Below are positions 38,338 to 47,659 of a stretch of DNA of 64,000 nt, in pieces. A program made the position numbers and the translations under genes. The stretch is from Chitinophaga niabensis (GTDB lineage Bacteria > Bacteroidota > Bacteroidia > Chitinophagales > Chitinophagaceae). Numbering within the stretch: the first letter of the stretch is position 1; every line of letters begins with the position of its first letter. Location: NCBI GenBank assembly GCA_017849435.1, contig JAFIGY010000002.1, positions 496,001 to 560,000 on the forward strand. The letters are read 5' to 3'. The notes beneath the pieces were generated by a model. It had not been told where the DNA came from and did no database searches. It worked only from the letters and a program-made list of their open reading frames with translations.

Positions 38338-41274
38338 ATGAGAATATTCAAAGTTTCCCTGTTCCTGCTTATAGCGGGAACGCTGCAACTATCCGCCCAA
38401 ACGAAACATGAGTGGAAGGAGGCAGGCTCCGGAGGTTACCCCTACCGGTATGTGACGGGGGATCCTATGCAAGCCCGCTTTTATACACTGAAAAACGGCC
38501 TTACGGTCATCCTCAGCGTCAACAAAAAAGAACCCCGGATACAAACCCTCATCGGCATACGTGCCGGTAGCAACAGCGATCCCAAAGATCACACAGGTCT
38601 CGCACACTACCTGGAACACCTGTTGTTCAAGGGCACTGTGCAGTTCGGTTCCAAAGACTGGGCAAAGGAGAAGCCGTATCTGGACAAGATAGAGGGACTC
38701 TACGATACTTATAACCAAACCACGGACATGGCAAAACGAAAAACGATCTATCATCAGATCGACAGCGTTTCCGGCCTCGCCGCCAAATATGCCATTGCCA
38801 ACGAGTATGATAAAATGATGGCCGGCATGGGCGCACAGGGAACCAATGCACATACCTGGGTAGAAGAAACGGTATATGAAGAAGATATTCCTTCCAACGC
38901 CGTGGATAAATATCTCGCAGTGCAGTCCGAGCGCTTCAAAGACCCTGTTTTCCGGATCTTCCATACAGAACTGGAAGCCGTGTATGAAGAGAAGAATCGC
39001 GGATTGGATAATGATGGCCGCAAGATGTATGAAAAGATGCTGGAAACCCTCTTCCCTACGCATAACTACGGTCAGCAATCCACCATCGGCACAGTGGAAC
39101 ACCTGAAAAATCCCTCGCTGAAAGCGATCCGTCAGTTCTATAATGAATATTACGTTCCGAACAATATGGCGATCGTAATGGCCGGGGACTTTGACCCTGA
39201 TTATGTGATCAAACGTATCGACGAAAAGTTCAGCTACATGAAAACGAAGCCGGTAAAGGAATATACCGGTTCCAAAGAAGCATCGGTCACCGCACCCATC
39301 GTAAAAGAAGTGTTTGGTCCGGACGCCGAGAACGTGAACATCGCTTTCCGTATGCCGGGTGCACTGGATACGAGATCATCCGTGTTGATCACCGTGATTT
39401 CCCAGATCCTTTCCAACGGCAAAGCCGGCCTGATGGACCTGAACCTGAACAAGCAGCAAAAACTGCTGGGCGCTGGTGTTAGCACGCTGCAATGGAAAGA
39501 TTACACCGTACTGGCATTGAACGGCCGCGCCAAACAAGGCCAGACGCTCGATGAGGTAAAAGACCTGCTGCTGGGCCAGCTGGACATCCTCCGGAAAGGG
39601 GACTTCGATGAATCCCTCATCACCGCCATCGTCAACAATTTCAAGCTGTACGAGATACAGGGGCTGGAAAGCAATGGTAACCGTGCCAACACGCTGATGG
39701 ACGGCTTTATCAAACATCGTGGCAGTAACTGGCGCTATGATGTGGATTTTGTGGACGATATGGGGAAGGTAACGAAGAAAGAGATTGTGGATTTTGCAGA
39801 CAAATATCTCAACAACAACTATGTACTGCTTTACAAACGCAAAGGAGAAGATAAAAGCATCGTAAAAGTGGAAAAACCGCCGATCACTCCCGTGGAAGTG
39901 AACCGTGATGCGCAATCTCCATTTTTGAAAAGCATCGCAGCCATGCCCGCTACGCCGGTAAAACCCCAGTGGCTGGACTATGATAAGGACATCCAGAAGA
40001 GCAAGACCGGAAACGCAGACCTGCTCTATGTGCAGAATAAAGACAACGGTCTGTTCCGCCTCTACTACCGGTTTGACATGGGTACCTGGGGGAATAAAAA
40101 GCTGGCACTCGCTGCGAGGTATCTCGAACTGCTCAGCACCGACAAATACTCTTCTGCCGAACTGGGGAAACAATTCTATGGCCTGGCCTGCGAATGGCGG
40201 GTAAGTCCGGGTAATGAAGAAACCACCATTTCCATCTCCGGTCTTCAGGAAAATTTCGATAAAGCTGTAGCATTATTCGATCATCTCATCAACAACTGCA
40301 AAGTGGATGAACAGGCGCTGGCAGGGCTGAAGAACAGGATGCAGAAACAGCGGGCTGATTTCAAACTGGGCAAAGGCAATATCATGGGCGGGCTGAGAAG
40401 CTATGCCACCTACGGTCCGAAGAATCCGTTCAATAACCAGCTGAGCAACGACGAGCTGAATGGTGTAACCGCACAGGAACTGGTAGACATCCTGCATACG
40501 CTGCCTTCTTACAAACACACCGTGATCTACTACGGTCCGCAAACGCTGGCCGCGGCATCTGAAAGCATCAAAAAACTGCATGACCAGCCGGCAACCTTTA
40601 AAGCGGTACCGGATGGGCAGAAATTTGAGAAAGTACAGCAATCCGCCAACAAAGTATTGTTTGCCAACTATGACATGGTGCAGGCGGAGGTGAACTGGAT
40701 CCATAACGGAGAGCTGTATGATCCTTCCAAAACTGCGGTGGTGAACCTTTTCAACAACTACTTCGGTGGCGGCATGGGCTCTATCGTATTCCAGACCATT
40801 CGCGAATCCAAAGCGCTGGCGTATTCTACTTATGCTGTCTATTCCGCGCCTGCTAAAAAAACAGACCGCTACGGAATGATCGCTTACGTGGGCAGCCAGG
40901 CAGATAAAGTGAATGAGGCGATCAATGGCATGAACGAACTACTCACCACCATCCCCGAATCCGAGAAACTGTTCGAGACCGCCCGCAGCAGTGTAAAAAA
41001 AGATATGGAGACCGAACGCATTACGCAGGACGGGATCATCTTCAGCTACCTGAATGCGAAAAAACTCGGGCTGGATAAAGACATCCGCAAGAGTGTATAT
41101 GAAAGCATCAGCAAACTCAAATTTGATGACCTGAAAAAACTCCATCAGCAAAATATCTCCGGTAAACCCTACACTTATTGTGTGCTGGCTTCCGAGAAAA
41201 AAGTGAGCCCGGACGATCTGAAGAAGTATGGTGATGTGGAGGTTCTCACACTGGATCAATTATTTGGATATTAA
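38338..41274 (+). CDS. M16-family zinc metallopeptidase (pitrilysin-like)
   Basis: 978-residue secreted peptidase. Signal peptide 1-20 (ending LQLSAQ). The N-terminal half has the inverted zinc motif HxxEH at 90-94 (AHYLEHLLFKGT) and the downstream Glu in AVYEEKNRGLDND. An extra helical segment lies between them, as in other Bacteroidota M16 proteins. The C-terminal half is the inactive M16 partner domain (NLFNNYFGGGMGSIVFQTIRESKALAY), so both halves of the clam shell are in one chain. Probably periplasmic, degrading peptides. Single gene ended by a strong terminator. Confidence 0.93.
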   Translation: MRIFKVSLFLLIAGTLQLSAQTKHEWKEAGSGGYPYRYVTGDPMQARFYTLKNGLTVILSVNKKEPRIQTLIGIRAGSNSDPKDHTGLAHYLEHLLFKGTVQFGSKDWAKEKPYLDKIEGLYDTYNQTTDMAKRKTIYHQIDSVSGLAAKYAIANEYDKMMAGMGAQGTNAHTWVEETVYEEDIPSNAVDKYLAVQSERFKDPVFRIFHTELEAVYEEKNRGLDNDGRKMYEKMLETLFPTHNYGQQSTIGTVEHLKNPSLKAIRQFYNEYYVPNNMAIVMAGDFDPDYVIKRIDEKFSYMKTKPVKEYTGSKEASVTAPIVKEVFGPDAENVNIAFRMPGALDTRSSVLITVISQILSNGKAGLMDLNLNKQQKLLGAGVSTLQWKDYTVLALNGRAKQGQTLDEVKDLLLGQLDILRKGDFDESLITAIVNNFKLYEIQGLESNGNRANTLMDGFIKHRGSNWRYDVDFVDDMGKVTKKEIVDFADKYLNNNYVLLYKRKGEDKSIVKVEKPPITPVEVNRDAQSPFLKSIAAMPATPVKPQWLDYDKDIQKSKTGNADLLYVQNKDNGLFRLYYRFDMGTWGNKKLALAARYLELLSTDKYSSAELGKQFYGLACEWRVSPGNEETTISISGLQENFDKAVALFDHLINNCKVDEQALAGLKNRMQKQRADFKLGKGNIMGGLRSYATYGPKNPFNNQLSNDELNGVTAQELVDILHTLPSYKHTVIYYGPQTLAAASESIKKLHDQPATFKAVPDGQKFEKVQQSANKVLFANYDMVQAEVNWIHNGELYDPSKTAVVNLFNNYFGGGMGSIVFQTIRESKALAYSTYAVYSAPAKKTDRYGMIAYVGSQADKVNEAINGMNELLTTIPESEKLFETARSSVKKDMETERITQDGIIFSYLNAKKLGLDKDIRKSVYESISKLKFDDLKKLHQQNISGKPYTYCVLASEKKVSPDDLKKYGDVEVLTLDQLFGY

Positions 41275-41293
41275 AACCGGCATCATCTTTCGC

Positions 41294-41327
41294 AAAAAAG
41301 ACCGCTCCATCGAGCGGTCTTTTTTTT
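41294..41327 (+). terminator. Intrinsic terminator after the M16 gene
   Basis: 14-bp stem AAAAAAGACCGCTC/GAGCGGTCTTTTTT with CATC loop and T-run, 19 bases past the stop. Confidence 0.9.
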
Positions 41328-41382
41328 AACACAATATTCACTTTTCCTCCGTCGTTTATCTAACAGAAAATTTGAAACGTCG

Positions 41383-41937
41383 ATGTGGCGCTATTGCTGT
41401 TTGGCCCTGCTGTGGCCTCTTTTTGCGTTCGAGCACAATAATAATGATCTGTATTCCGTTCGACTGGATCCTTCCCGGATAGATGCAAGTAAAGTTTTTC
41501 TGTTGATCGACAAGAGCGATTACCGGCTTTATATTTATGAGGATGTAACGTTGTTGAAAATATACAAGGTGGTTTTCGGGAACAACGATAAATCTGACAA
41601 ATTTGTACAGGGAGACCGGCGGACGCCTGACGGTACTTTTCATATTCTCTCCAAGCGGTATGATGGCCGCTGGAGCCGTTTTATGCTCCTGGATTACCCG
41701 AATGAAGAAGCCCGCAGGAAATTCCAGGATCGCATGGCCAACGGCCTCATCCCGAGGGGCGCGGACATTGGCGGCGGGATAGGGATCCATGGGGTGGAAT
41801 ACGCTACCGGGATCAGGGATTACTATGTGGACCGGCGCATTAACTGGACGCTCGGTTGCATCAGCCTGAAGAACGGCGATATCAATGAATTGTATGATGT
41901 GGTAAAAGTAGGTACACCTGTTGTGATCCGACCCTGA
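41383..41937 (+). CDS. L,D-transpeptidase (YkuD) family protein
   Basis: 184-residue envelope protein. A short hydrophobic N-terminus (about 2-16) is a signal or anchor. The YkuD domain covers about 37-183: VFLLIDKSDYRLYIYED, DRRTPDGTFHI, and the catalytic pair His136 (GIHGVEY) and Cys159 in NWTLGCISLKN, matching HG...S/TxGC(I/V). Such enzymes make 3-3 peptidoglycan crosslinks or attach proteins. It is convergent with the TonB-dependent receptor gene, with only four bases between their stops. Confidence 0.87.
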   Translation: MWRYCCLALLWPLFAFEHNNNDLYSVRLDPSRIDASKVFLLIDKSDYRLYIYEDVTLLKIYKVVFGNNDKSDKFVQGDRRTPDGTFHILSKRYDGRWSRFMLLDYPNEEARRKFQDRMANGLIPRGADIGGGIGIHGVEYATGIRDYYVDRRINWTLGCISLKNGDINELYDVVKVGTPVVIRP

Positions 41938-41941
41938 ATGA

Positions 41942-44284
41942 TCACAGTCCCTCAACATTTCGCCGGGTCCGTTCCGGGCGCGTATTGAATGCCTTGCCAA
42001 ATTTGTACATCAATCCCAGCCGGAACCAGGGTATTTGGAATTTGCGGGCAATATCCTCTGTATACACATTATCTGCAAACACCCCGCGGGCGATATAATA
42101 TTTGTTGAGAAAATTCTGTAAACGTAGACTGATGGCGGCTCTCTCCCCCCAGAGCTTTTTATTGACGCCCACATAATAATTCCTCCAGCCGATAATGTAG
42201 CCATAGAACAGGGGAGACCGTGATTCCCAATATCCTCCTGCTTCCAGGCCCCATCCTTTTTTAAGCTGGCAGACGGCTGTGGCGGAGGTTTTAATATAGA
42301 TGCGCATGCTGGAAAGCGTGTCGCTGCGAAAGGAAGCGTTGAATACATTGCCGTTGACGTTCAGCTTAACACGGGAACCGATATTCAGCGAAGTGTTCAA
42401 TGCAACCCCGGTTTGCGTGGCGCCGGCGATATTAGCAAAAGTGTTATAGATCACACCCGGCGATTTCATCATCCGCATGCTTTGGATGCTATTATTCGTA
42501 TAGGCATGATAGATAGACACCAGAAAAGAGCTGTTATGATTGAACGTGGTGGATAAGCTCAGTTCGAACCGGTTAATCCGTTCCGGGATCAGATCGGGAT
42601 TCCCTTCCGTGATATTGGTAGAATCGCTGTAATCAACAGCCGGAGTAAGTTGGTATACTTCCGGGCGCTGTATCCTGCGCGAGTAGCTCAGGGTGGCGAC
42701 GAGTTTTTCGCGGATGGTGCGGGAAAGGATGATGTTGGGTGCGAGAATACTATATGGATGAAGGGTTACCACCTGCCCTCGCTGACGTGCATCCAGCGCG
42801 GTGTATTCATAACGGAGTCCGCTGCGCAGCGTCCATTTGTTCAGTACAACGAGGTAGCTGACATAACCGGCAAGAACGGTCTGATGAAAACGATAGCTGA
42901 ATGATCTGGCCGGATCCCGTTCAATGCCCGCGATCGAATCGAAAATAAAAATATCGTAGTCTGCATAAATTCCGCGCCGGGCGTATTTGATACCGGTTTC
43001 TATTTTGTTCTGTTTCCGTAAAGGATGCGTATAATCTGCCTGGAAGATCAGATCGTAGTTGGTGCTATTGTTCTCATTCTGTTCCTGATAGTTCTGTTTC
43101 CCGTGCTCTATTTGCCGCAAAAGATAGCTGCCCCCGTTTTCCCGGAGGGAGTATCCTCCGAGGAGGAAAAGTTCCCGCCCTTGCTGCAGGCGTTTGTTGT
43201 AGGAGAAGGAAGCACTTTTCACTGTATAAATACCGTCCCGGTTGGTTTTTCTCAAATATTCCCGCGTGGGCTGATTCACATCCAGCTCCTGTGTTCGTTC
43301 AACAGGAAAGCGCCCGTAGCGCAGGTTTACATCGAGTGTTTGCGTACTATCCGGCTCCCATCCTCCGTTCAAACTAAAAAAATTGCTCTTCCCGTCAGAG
43401 ATGGTGGAGAGGAACTGACGGGAGGAAAAGTTGTTTAATCCCCGCCTGTCGGAAGTTTCGTCGTTGTAAGTGTGATTGCGGTTGAGAAAGATATTTGCCG
43501 ATGCAGAGAACTTTGCATAGCGGTAGTTGAATTTCTGATCGACGGTTTGAGAAAGCGGACCTGCTTCTGCATTGAATATGCCGGTGAGGCCGCGAAGGCG
43601 GTTCTTTTTCAACGTGATGTTCAGTACGCCGGCCACGCCTTCTGCATCATAGCGGGCGGAGGGATGCGTGATCACTTCCACTTTGGCAATATCGTCCGCG
43701 GATAATTGTTTGAGCAGATCGCTTACATTATTGGCGTAGAACTCGGAGGGTTTGTTGTTGATGAAGATCTTCACGCTGCCGCTGCCCCGGATACTGATGC
43801 TGCCATCCTGCCCGATGGTTACGTAAGGAACCCGCTGGAGCAGATCCTGTGCGTTGCTCCCGGCGGCCACCAGGTCTCCCTGCGGATTGTACACAAGCCC
43901 GTCTATCCGATGTTCGATGGCTGGTGGCCGTTGTGCGAGCACGTTCACGCCCTGCAGCTGCTGTGCGAGCGGGAGCAGGAAAATGGTATCGGGTTGTATG
44001 AAGGGGGCGGAAGAAGAAGCGAGTTGTTTGTAATAAGGATGATAGCCAAGATAGCGGATGCTTAAAAGGAAGCGCTCCTGTACGGGCAGATCAAGCCGGA
44101 ATAATCCGGACTTGCCGGTGGCTGTGCTGTGTATCACGCTGCTGTCCATCCGCATCAGGAGCACCGTTGCAGCATTCAGCGGCTGATGTTTTATACTGTC
44201 CAGCACAATGCCGCGGATCTCCTGGGCCGTAACAGGAACTGCAGTGAGGGTCAGCCAGTAGTATATGAGGAACTTCTTTGCCAT
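41942..44284 (-). CDS. TonB-dependent receptor / outer-membrane beta-barrel protein
   Basis: 780 residues. Signal peptide 1-20 (ending PVTAQ). Carboxypeptidase-regulatory-like domain about 22-100 (IRGIVLDSIKHQPLNAATV, FLLSIRYLGYHPYY). The plug region has DLLQRVPYVTIGQDGSISIRG, FINNKPSEFYANN and IAKVEVITHPSARYDAEG. A long barrel of the outer-membrane beta-barrel family 3 type follows. This subtype is distinct from SusC and has no SusD partner; ligands are unknown and may be siderophores, peptides or cofactors. Monocistronic. Confidence 0.87.
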   Translation of the reverse strand: MAKKFLIYYWLTLTAVPVTAQEIRGIVLDSIKHQPLNAATVLLMRMDSSVIHSTATGKSGLFRLDLPVQERFLLSIRYLGYHPYYKQLASSSAPFIQPDTIFLLPLAQQLQGVNVLAQRPPAIEHRIDGLVYNPQGDLVAAGSNAQDLLQRVPYVTIGQDGSISIRGSGSVKIFINNKPSEFYANNVSDLLKQLSADDIAKVEVITHPSARYDAEGVAGVLNITLKKNRLRGLTGIFNAEAGPLSQTVDQKFNYRYAKFSASANIFLNRNHTYNDETSDRRGLNNFSSRQFLSTISDGKSNFFSLNGGWEPDSTQTLDVNLRYGRFPVERTQELDVNQPTREYLRKTNRDGIYTVKSASFSYNKRLQQGRELFLLGGYSLRENGGSYLLRQIEHGKQNYQEQNENNSTNYDLIFQADYTHPLRKQNKIETGIKYARRGIYADYDIFIFDSIAGIERDPARSFSYRFHQTVLAGYVSYLVVLNKWTLRSGLRYEYTALDARQRGQVVTLHPYSILAPNIILSRTIREKLVATLSYSRRIQRPEVYQLTPAVDYSDSTNITEGNPDLIPERINRFELSLSTTFNHNSSFLVSIYHAYTNNSIQSMRMMKSPGVIYNTFANIAGATQTGVALNTSLNIGSRVKLNVNGNVFNASFRSDTLSSMRIYIKTSATAVCQLKKGWGLEAGGYWESRSPLFYGYIIGWRNYYVGVNKKLWGERAAISLRLQNFLNKYYIARGVFADNVYTEDIARKFQIPWFRLGLMYKFGKAFNTRPERTRRNVEGL

Positions 44285-44366
44285 CGCAATACAAAGGAAG
44301 CGTGGCAGGCAGGCAGCGGAAAATTATTTACATCAGATGTAAAGTTCGCTGGACGAAATGCGGGGA

Positions 44367-44395
44367 ATAAAAAAGGGCACCTGCGTGCCCTTTTT
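44367..44395 (-). terminator. Intrinsic terminator after acs
   Basis: Minus strand stem AAAAAGGGCAC/GTGCCCTTTTT, 4-base loop, T-run; 22 bases past the acs stop. Confidence 0.85.
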
Positions 44396-44416
44396 AGTAT
44401 GGTTGTTCCGGAGCAA

Positions 44417-46330
44417 TTATAATCTGCCGGCTTTGATCTCTTCTACTATGGCAGGATCCAGCAGGGTGGTAGTATCCCCCAGGTTGTCCAGCTCACCTTC
44501 CGCTATCTTGCGAAGGATGCGGCGCATGATCTTACCGGAACGGGTTTTCGGCAGACCAGTCACAAACTGGATCTTGTCCGGTTTAGCGATGGGACCGATG
44601 ATGCGGGATACGGTCTGGATGATATCTTTCTTCGTCAGTTCCGGATCTTTTACATGTTTTTCCGTGATCACAAAGGCATAAATCCCTTGCCCCTTGATGT
44701 CATGCGGATAACCCACCACCGCGCTTTCCACTACGCCTGCGTGCATGTTGATGGCATTTTCTACTTCCGCGGTACCAATGCGATGGCCGCTAACGTTCAA
44801 CACATCGTCCACACGGCCGGTAATGCGGTAATAACCGTCCTCATCCCGCAAACATCCGTCGCCGGTGAAATACAGGTTCTCATAAGTGGCGAAGTAAGTA
44901 GTGCGGCAACGCTCGTGATCACCGTAGGTGGTACGGATCATGCCGGGCCAGGGGAATTTGATGCAGAGGTTCCCGTTCACGCCGTTCCCGGTTATTTCCT
45001 TACCGTTCTCATCTACAAGTATCGGCTGGATGCCCGGTAAAGGCAGCGTGGCGTATCCCGGCTTCTCAGGCGTGATACCGGCAATGGGTGCAATCATGAT
45101 ACCGCCTGTTTCGGTTTGCCACCAGGTATCGGTGATGGGGCATCTTCCTTTTCCGATCTGATCTTTATACCAATGCCAGGCTTCTTCATTGATCGGCTCA
45201 CCTACCGTACCCAGCGTAGTCAGTGAACTGAGGTCTTTGTGGTTAACAGGCCCAAGCCCGAAGCCCATCAGGCTGCGGATCGCAGTGGGAGCAGTATAGA
45301 GCACGTTCACGCGGAACTTGTCCACGATATCCCAAAAACGTCCGGCATCAGGATAAGTGGGAACACCTTCAAACATCAGCGTGGTGGCGCCTGCGCTCAG
45401 GGGGCCGTATACGATGTAGCTGTGACCGGTGATCCAGCCAACGTCCGCAGTACAGAAATACACCTGTCCGGGTTTATACTGGAATGTATTGATGAAAGTA
45501 TAGTTGGCATACACCATGTATCCGCCGCAGGTGTGTACTACACCTTTCGGCTTGCCGGTAGAACCGGAGGTATAGAGGATGAAGAGCATGTCTTCCGCAT
45601 CCATTTCCTCGGCCGCTACGGGCGGGTTGCCCATCGTTTCTACCTGCTTGATCTCATCTTCCCACCATACATCGCGCCCTTTGAGCATACTTACGGGAGT
45701 GCGGGTACGGGTGCAAACGATCACTTTTTTTACGGAAGGGCAGGCCATCAGGGCATCGTCGATCACGGATTTGAGCGGAATGTCCTTCGCGCCGCGGAAA
45801 GCGCCATCGCAGGTGATCACCAGGCTGGCCTGTGCATCCTGGATACGATCAGCGATGGATTGGGCGCTGAAGCCACCGAACACTACGGAATGTATAGCCC
45901 CGATGCGTGCGCAGGCAAGCACGGCTATGGCCAGTTCCGGGATCATACCCATATAGATGCAAACGCGGTCACCTTTTTTAACGCCGTTGTTTTTAAGCAC
46001 ATTGGCGAACTGGCAAACTTTATTGTATAATTCGCGGTAGGTAAGAATGCGATGTCTTTCTTCCGGATCATTGGGTTCCCAAATGATAGCGGGTTGATTG
46101 CCCAATGTACCGAGATGGCGATCCAGACAGTTTTCCGTGATGTTCAGCTTTGCGCCGGAGAACCACTTCACCTCCGGGTCTTTGAAATTCCATTCCAGTA
46201 CCTTGTCCCACTTGCGGCGCCAGTAGAAATGATCTGCAATATTCGCCCAAAATCCTTCCGGGTCTGTAACACTATGCTGCCAGGCCTGCTGGTAGTCTTC
46301 AAAATTCTTGAGTTGATATGGGTACGCCAT
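44417..46330 (-). CDS. acs: Acetyl-CoA synthetase
   Basis: AMP-forming acetate-CoA ligase that activates acetate through acetyl-AMP. 637 residues, the usual length. Motifs: ILYTSGSTGKPKGVVHT (ATP loop), DTWWQTETGGIMIAP, YFTGDGCLRDEDGYYRITGRVDDVLNVSGHRIGT (cited for its GRVDD and SGHR elements), and the C-terminal PKTRSGKIMRRILRK containing the acetylatable Lys. The ATG at 46330 is chosen over an upstream TTG. Single gene with a terminator. Confidence 0.96.
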   Translation of the reverse strand: MAYPYQLKNFEDYQQAWQHSVTDPEGFWANIADHFYWRRKWDKVLEWNFKDPEVKWFSGAKLNITENCLDRHLGTLGNQPAIIWEPNDPEERHRILTYRELYNKVCQFANVLKNNGVKKGDRVCIYMGMIPELAIAVLACARIGAIHSVVFGGFSAQSIADRIQDAQASLVITCDGAFRGAKDIPLKSVIDDALMACPSVKKVIVCTRTRTPVSMLKGRDVWWEDEIKQVETMGNPPVAAEEMDAEDMLFILYTSGSTGKPKGVVHTCGGYMVYANYTFINTFQYKPGQVYFCTADVGWITGHSYIVYGPLSAGATTLMFEGVPTYPDAGRFWDIVDKFRVNVLYTAPTAIRSLMGFGLGPVNHKDLSSLTTLGTVGEPINEEAWHWYKDQIGKGRCPITDTWWQTETGGIMIAPIAGITPEKPGYATLPLPGIQPILVDENGKEITGNGVNGNLCIKFPWPGMIRTTYGDHERCRTTYFATYENLYFTGDGCLRDEDGYYRITGRVDDVLNVSGHRIGTAEVENAINMHAGVVESAVVGYPHDIKGQGIYAFVITEKHVKDPELTKKDIIQTVSRIIGPIAKPDKIQFVTGLPKTRSGKIMRRILRKIAEGELDNLGDTTTLLDPAIVEEIKAGRL

Positions 46331-46410
46331 GATTCCCAATAAGATTTATAAGTTTATAACAGTTTTTTTAACGGGGCTTAAATTTAGTGATTTATGTTTG
46401 AAGATTATCT

Positions 46411-46445
46411 AAAAACAACGATCCCGGCCACCAGGACCGGGATCG
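46411..46445 (-). terminator. Terminator after the TPR gene
   Basis: Minus strand 9-bp stem CGATCCCGG/CCGGGATCG, 9-base loop, then TTGTTTTT; 20 bases past the stop. Confidence 0.75.
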
Positions 46446-46464
46446 CAATGAGGCGGGCCGCATA

Positions 46465-47610
46465 TCAGAGGCTCTTTATCCTTTCTTTCACATAAGTGTG
46501 GATGGACATCTCGTCTTTAGTTTCCGGTTTCGCATCCTGTACATATTGCTGGTAGTACTTCTTGGCTTTTTGCGGATTCTGGAGGTATTGATCGTAAATA
46601 CGCGCGATGCCGTATTGCCGCATGGGGTCCCTGAAAAGATAATAGGAGGTATCGTAGTAAGCGATGGCTGTCCGGAATTTTTTCATCTTCTCAAAATTAT
46701 CCGCGATAGCTGCATAGTAATTGTCGAGGGCTTTTGATTTGGCCAGATCGATGCAGGTTTGCAGCAGTTCGTTGCTCTTTTCGTAATTTCTTTTCTCGGC
46801 GTAAGACAGACCGGTGTAATAGATCAGTGTTTCCGGCGCTGCGCCTCCGTTAAGGGGCATCAGCCGGTCATATACGCTGATGCAGTTATCATATTGCCTG
46901 AGACGATAATAAGCCACACCCATGTAGATGCAGGTTGTTTGATCAACAACGCCCATGTTTAACAGGCGTTCCCCGTAAACTGTTGCCGTCTTCATACTGT
47001 CCCGGAGGTAGGAAAGGCGCACCAGCTGCGCGATCACGGTAGCGTGTGTGCTGTCAAAGGAATAGTAATGCTTCAGCACGCTATCTGCACGCGGGTACAG
47101 CTTCCTGCTCATCAGCACGGAAGCGAGAGAAGTCACGATGCCGGCATCTTTCGGGTTGAGTGAATAGGCGGTCTGTATATAATTGAACGCAGAGTCTTCC
47201 AGCTTCAGTTGATCACAAACCTGGCTCAGCTGTTTGTAATAATTAGCATTATCCGGCCGCAGCGCTACCAGCTTTTCAAAATATTGAAGCGTCATGCGGG
47301 GCTGCTTCTGTTGCCTGGCGATATTCCCGAGGTTTTGCAGGGCCTGGATGTGATTGGAGTCTTTTTCCAGCACGCGGTTGTAATTCCTTTCCGCCAGGGC
47401 CAGTTGTCCACTTTGATAATAAGCATTGGCCAGTATGGCCAGGCCGTTAGGATATTGCGGTTTTATGGAGCCTTCCATGTATTGGATGATCTTGTCATAT
47501 TGTTGCTCCTGGAGGTAATCCATGATGAGCCCTTTATCTACATTGTCCTGCGCTTGTAACGACAGGGCATTTGCAAGCAGGATCAAAACAAGGGTAAAAT
47601 AACGTCGCAT
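46465..47610 (-). CDS. Secreted TPR-repeat protein
   Basis: 381 residues: signal peptide 1-20 (MRRYFTLVLILLANALSLQA) and at least eight TPR-like repeats, for example LAILANAYYQSGQLALAERN, ALQNLGNIARQQKQPRMTLQ and IYMGVAYYRLRQYDNCISVY. Probably periplasmic and a scaffold for protein interactions; partner unknown. It lies downstream of the MscS gene on the same strand, 49 bases away, so the two may be co-transcribed. Confidence 0.8.
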   Translation of the reverse strand: MRRYFTLVLILLANALSLQAQDNVDKGLIMDYLQEQQYDKIIQYMEGSIKPQYPNGLAILANAYYQSGQLALAERNYNRVLEKDSNHIQALQNLGNIARQQKQPRMTLQYFEKLVALRPDNANYYKQLSQVCDQLKLEDSAFNYIQTAYSLNPKDAGIVTSLASVLMSRKLYPRADSVLKHYYSFDSTHATVIAQLVRLSYLRDSMKTATVYGERLLNMGVVDQTTCIYMGVAYYRLRQYDNCISVYDRLMPLNGGAAPETLIYYTGLSYAEKRNYEKSNELLQTCIDLAKSKALDNYYAAIADNFEKMKKFRTAIAYYDTSYYLFRDPMRQYGIARIYDQYLQNPQKAKKYYQQYVQDAKPETKDEMSIHTYVKERIKSL

Positions 47611-47659
47611 AGCATTTCCATTTCGGTAAAACTAATAATTTAGTTGTAAAAAGAAAAAT

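Noticed and set aside
45239-46030. 263-codon plus-strand frame inside acs
   Set aside because: Antisense to acs with no promoter or recognisable domain.
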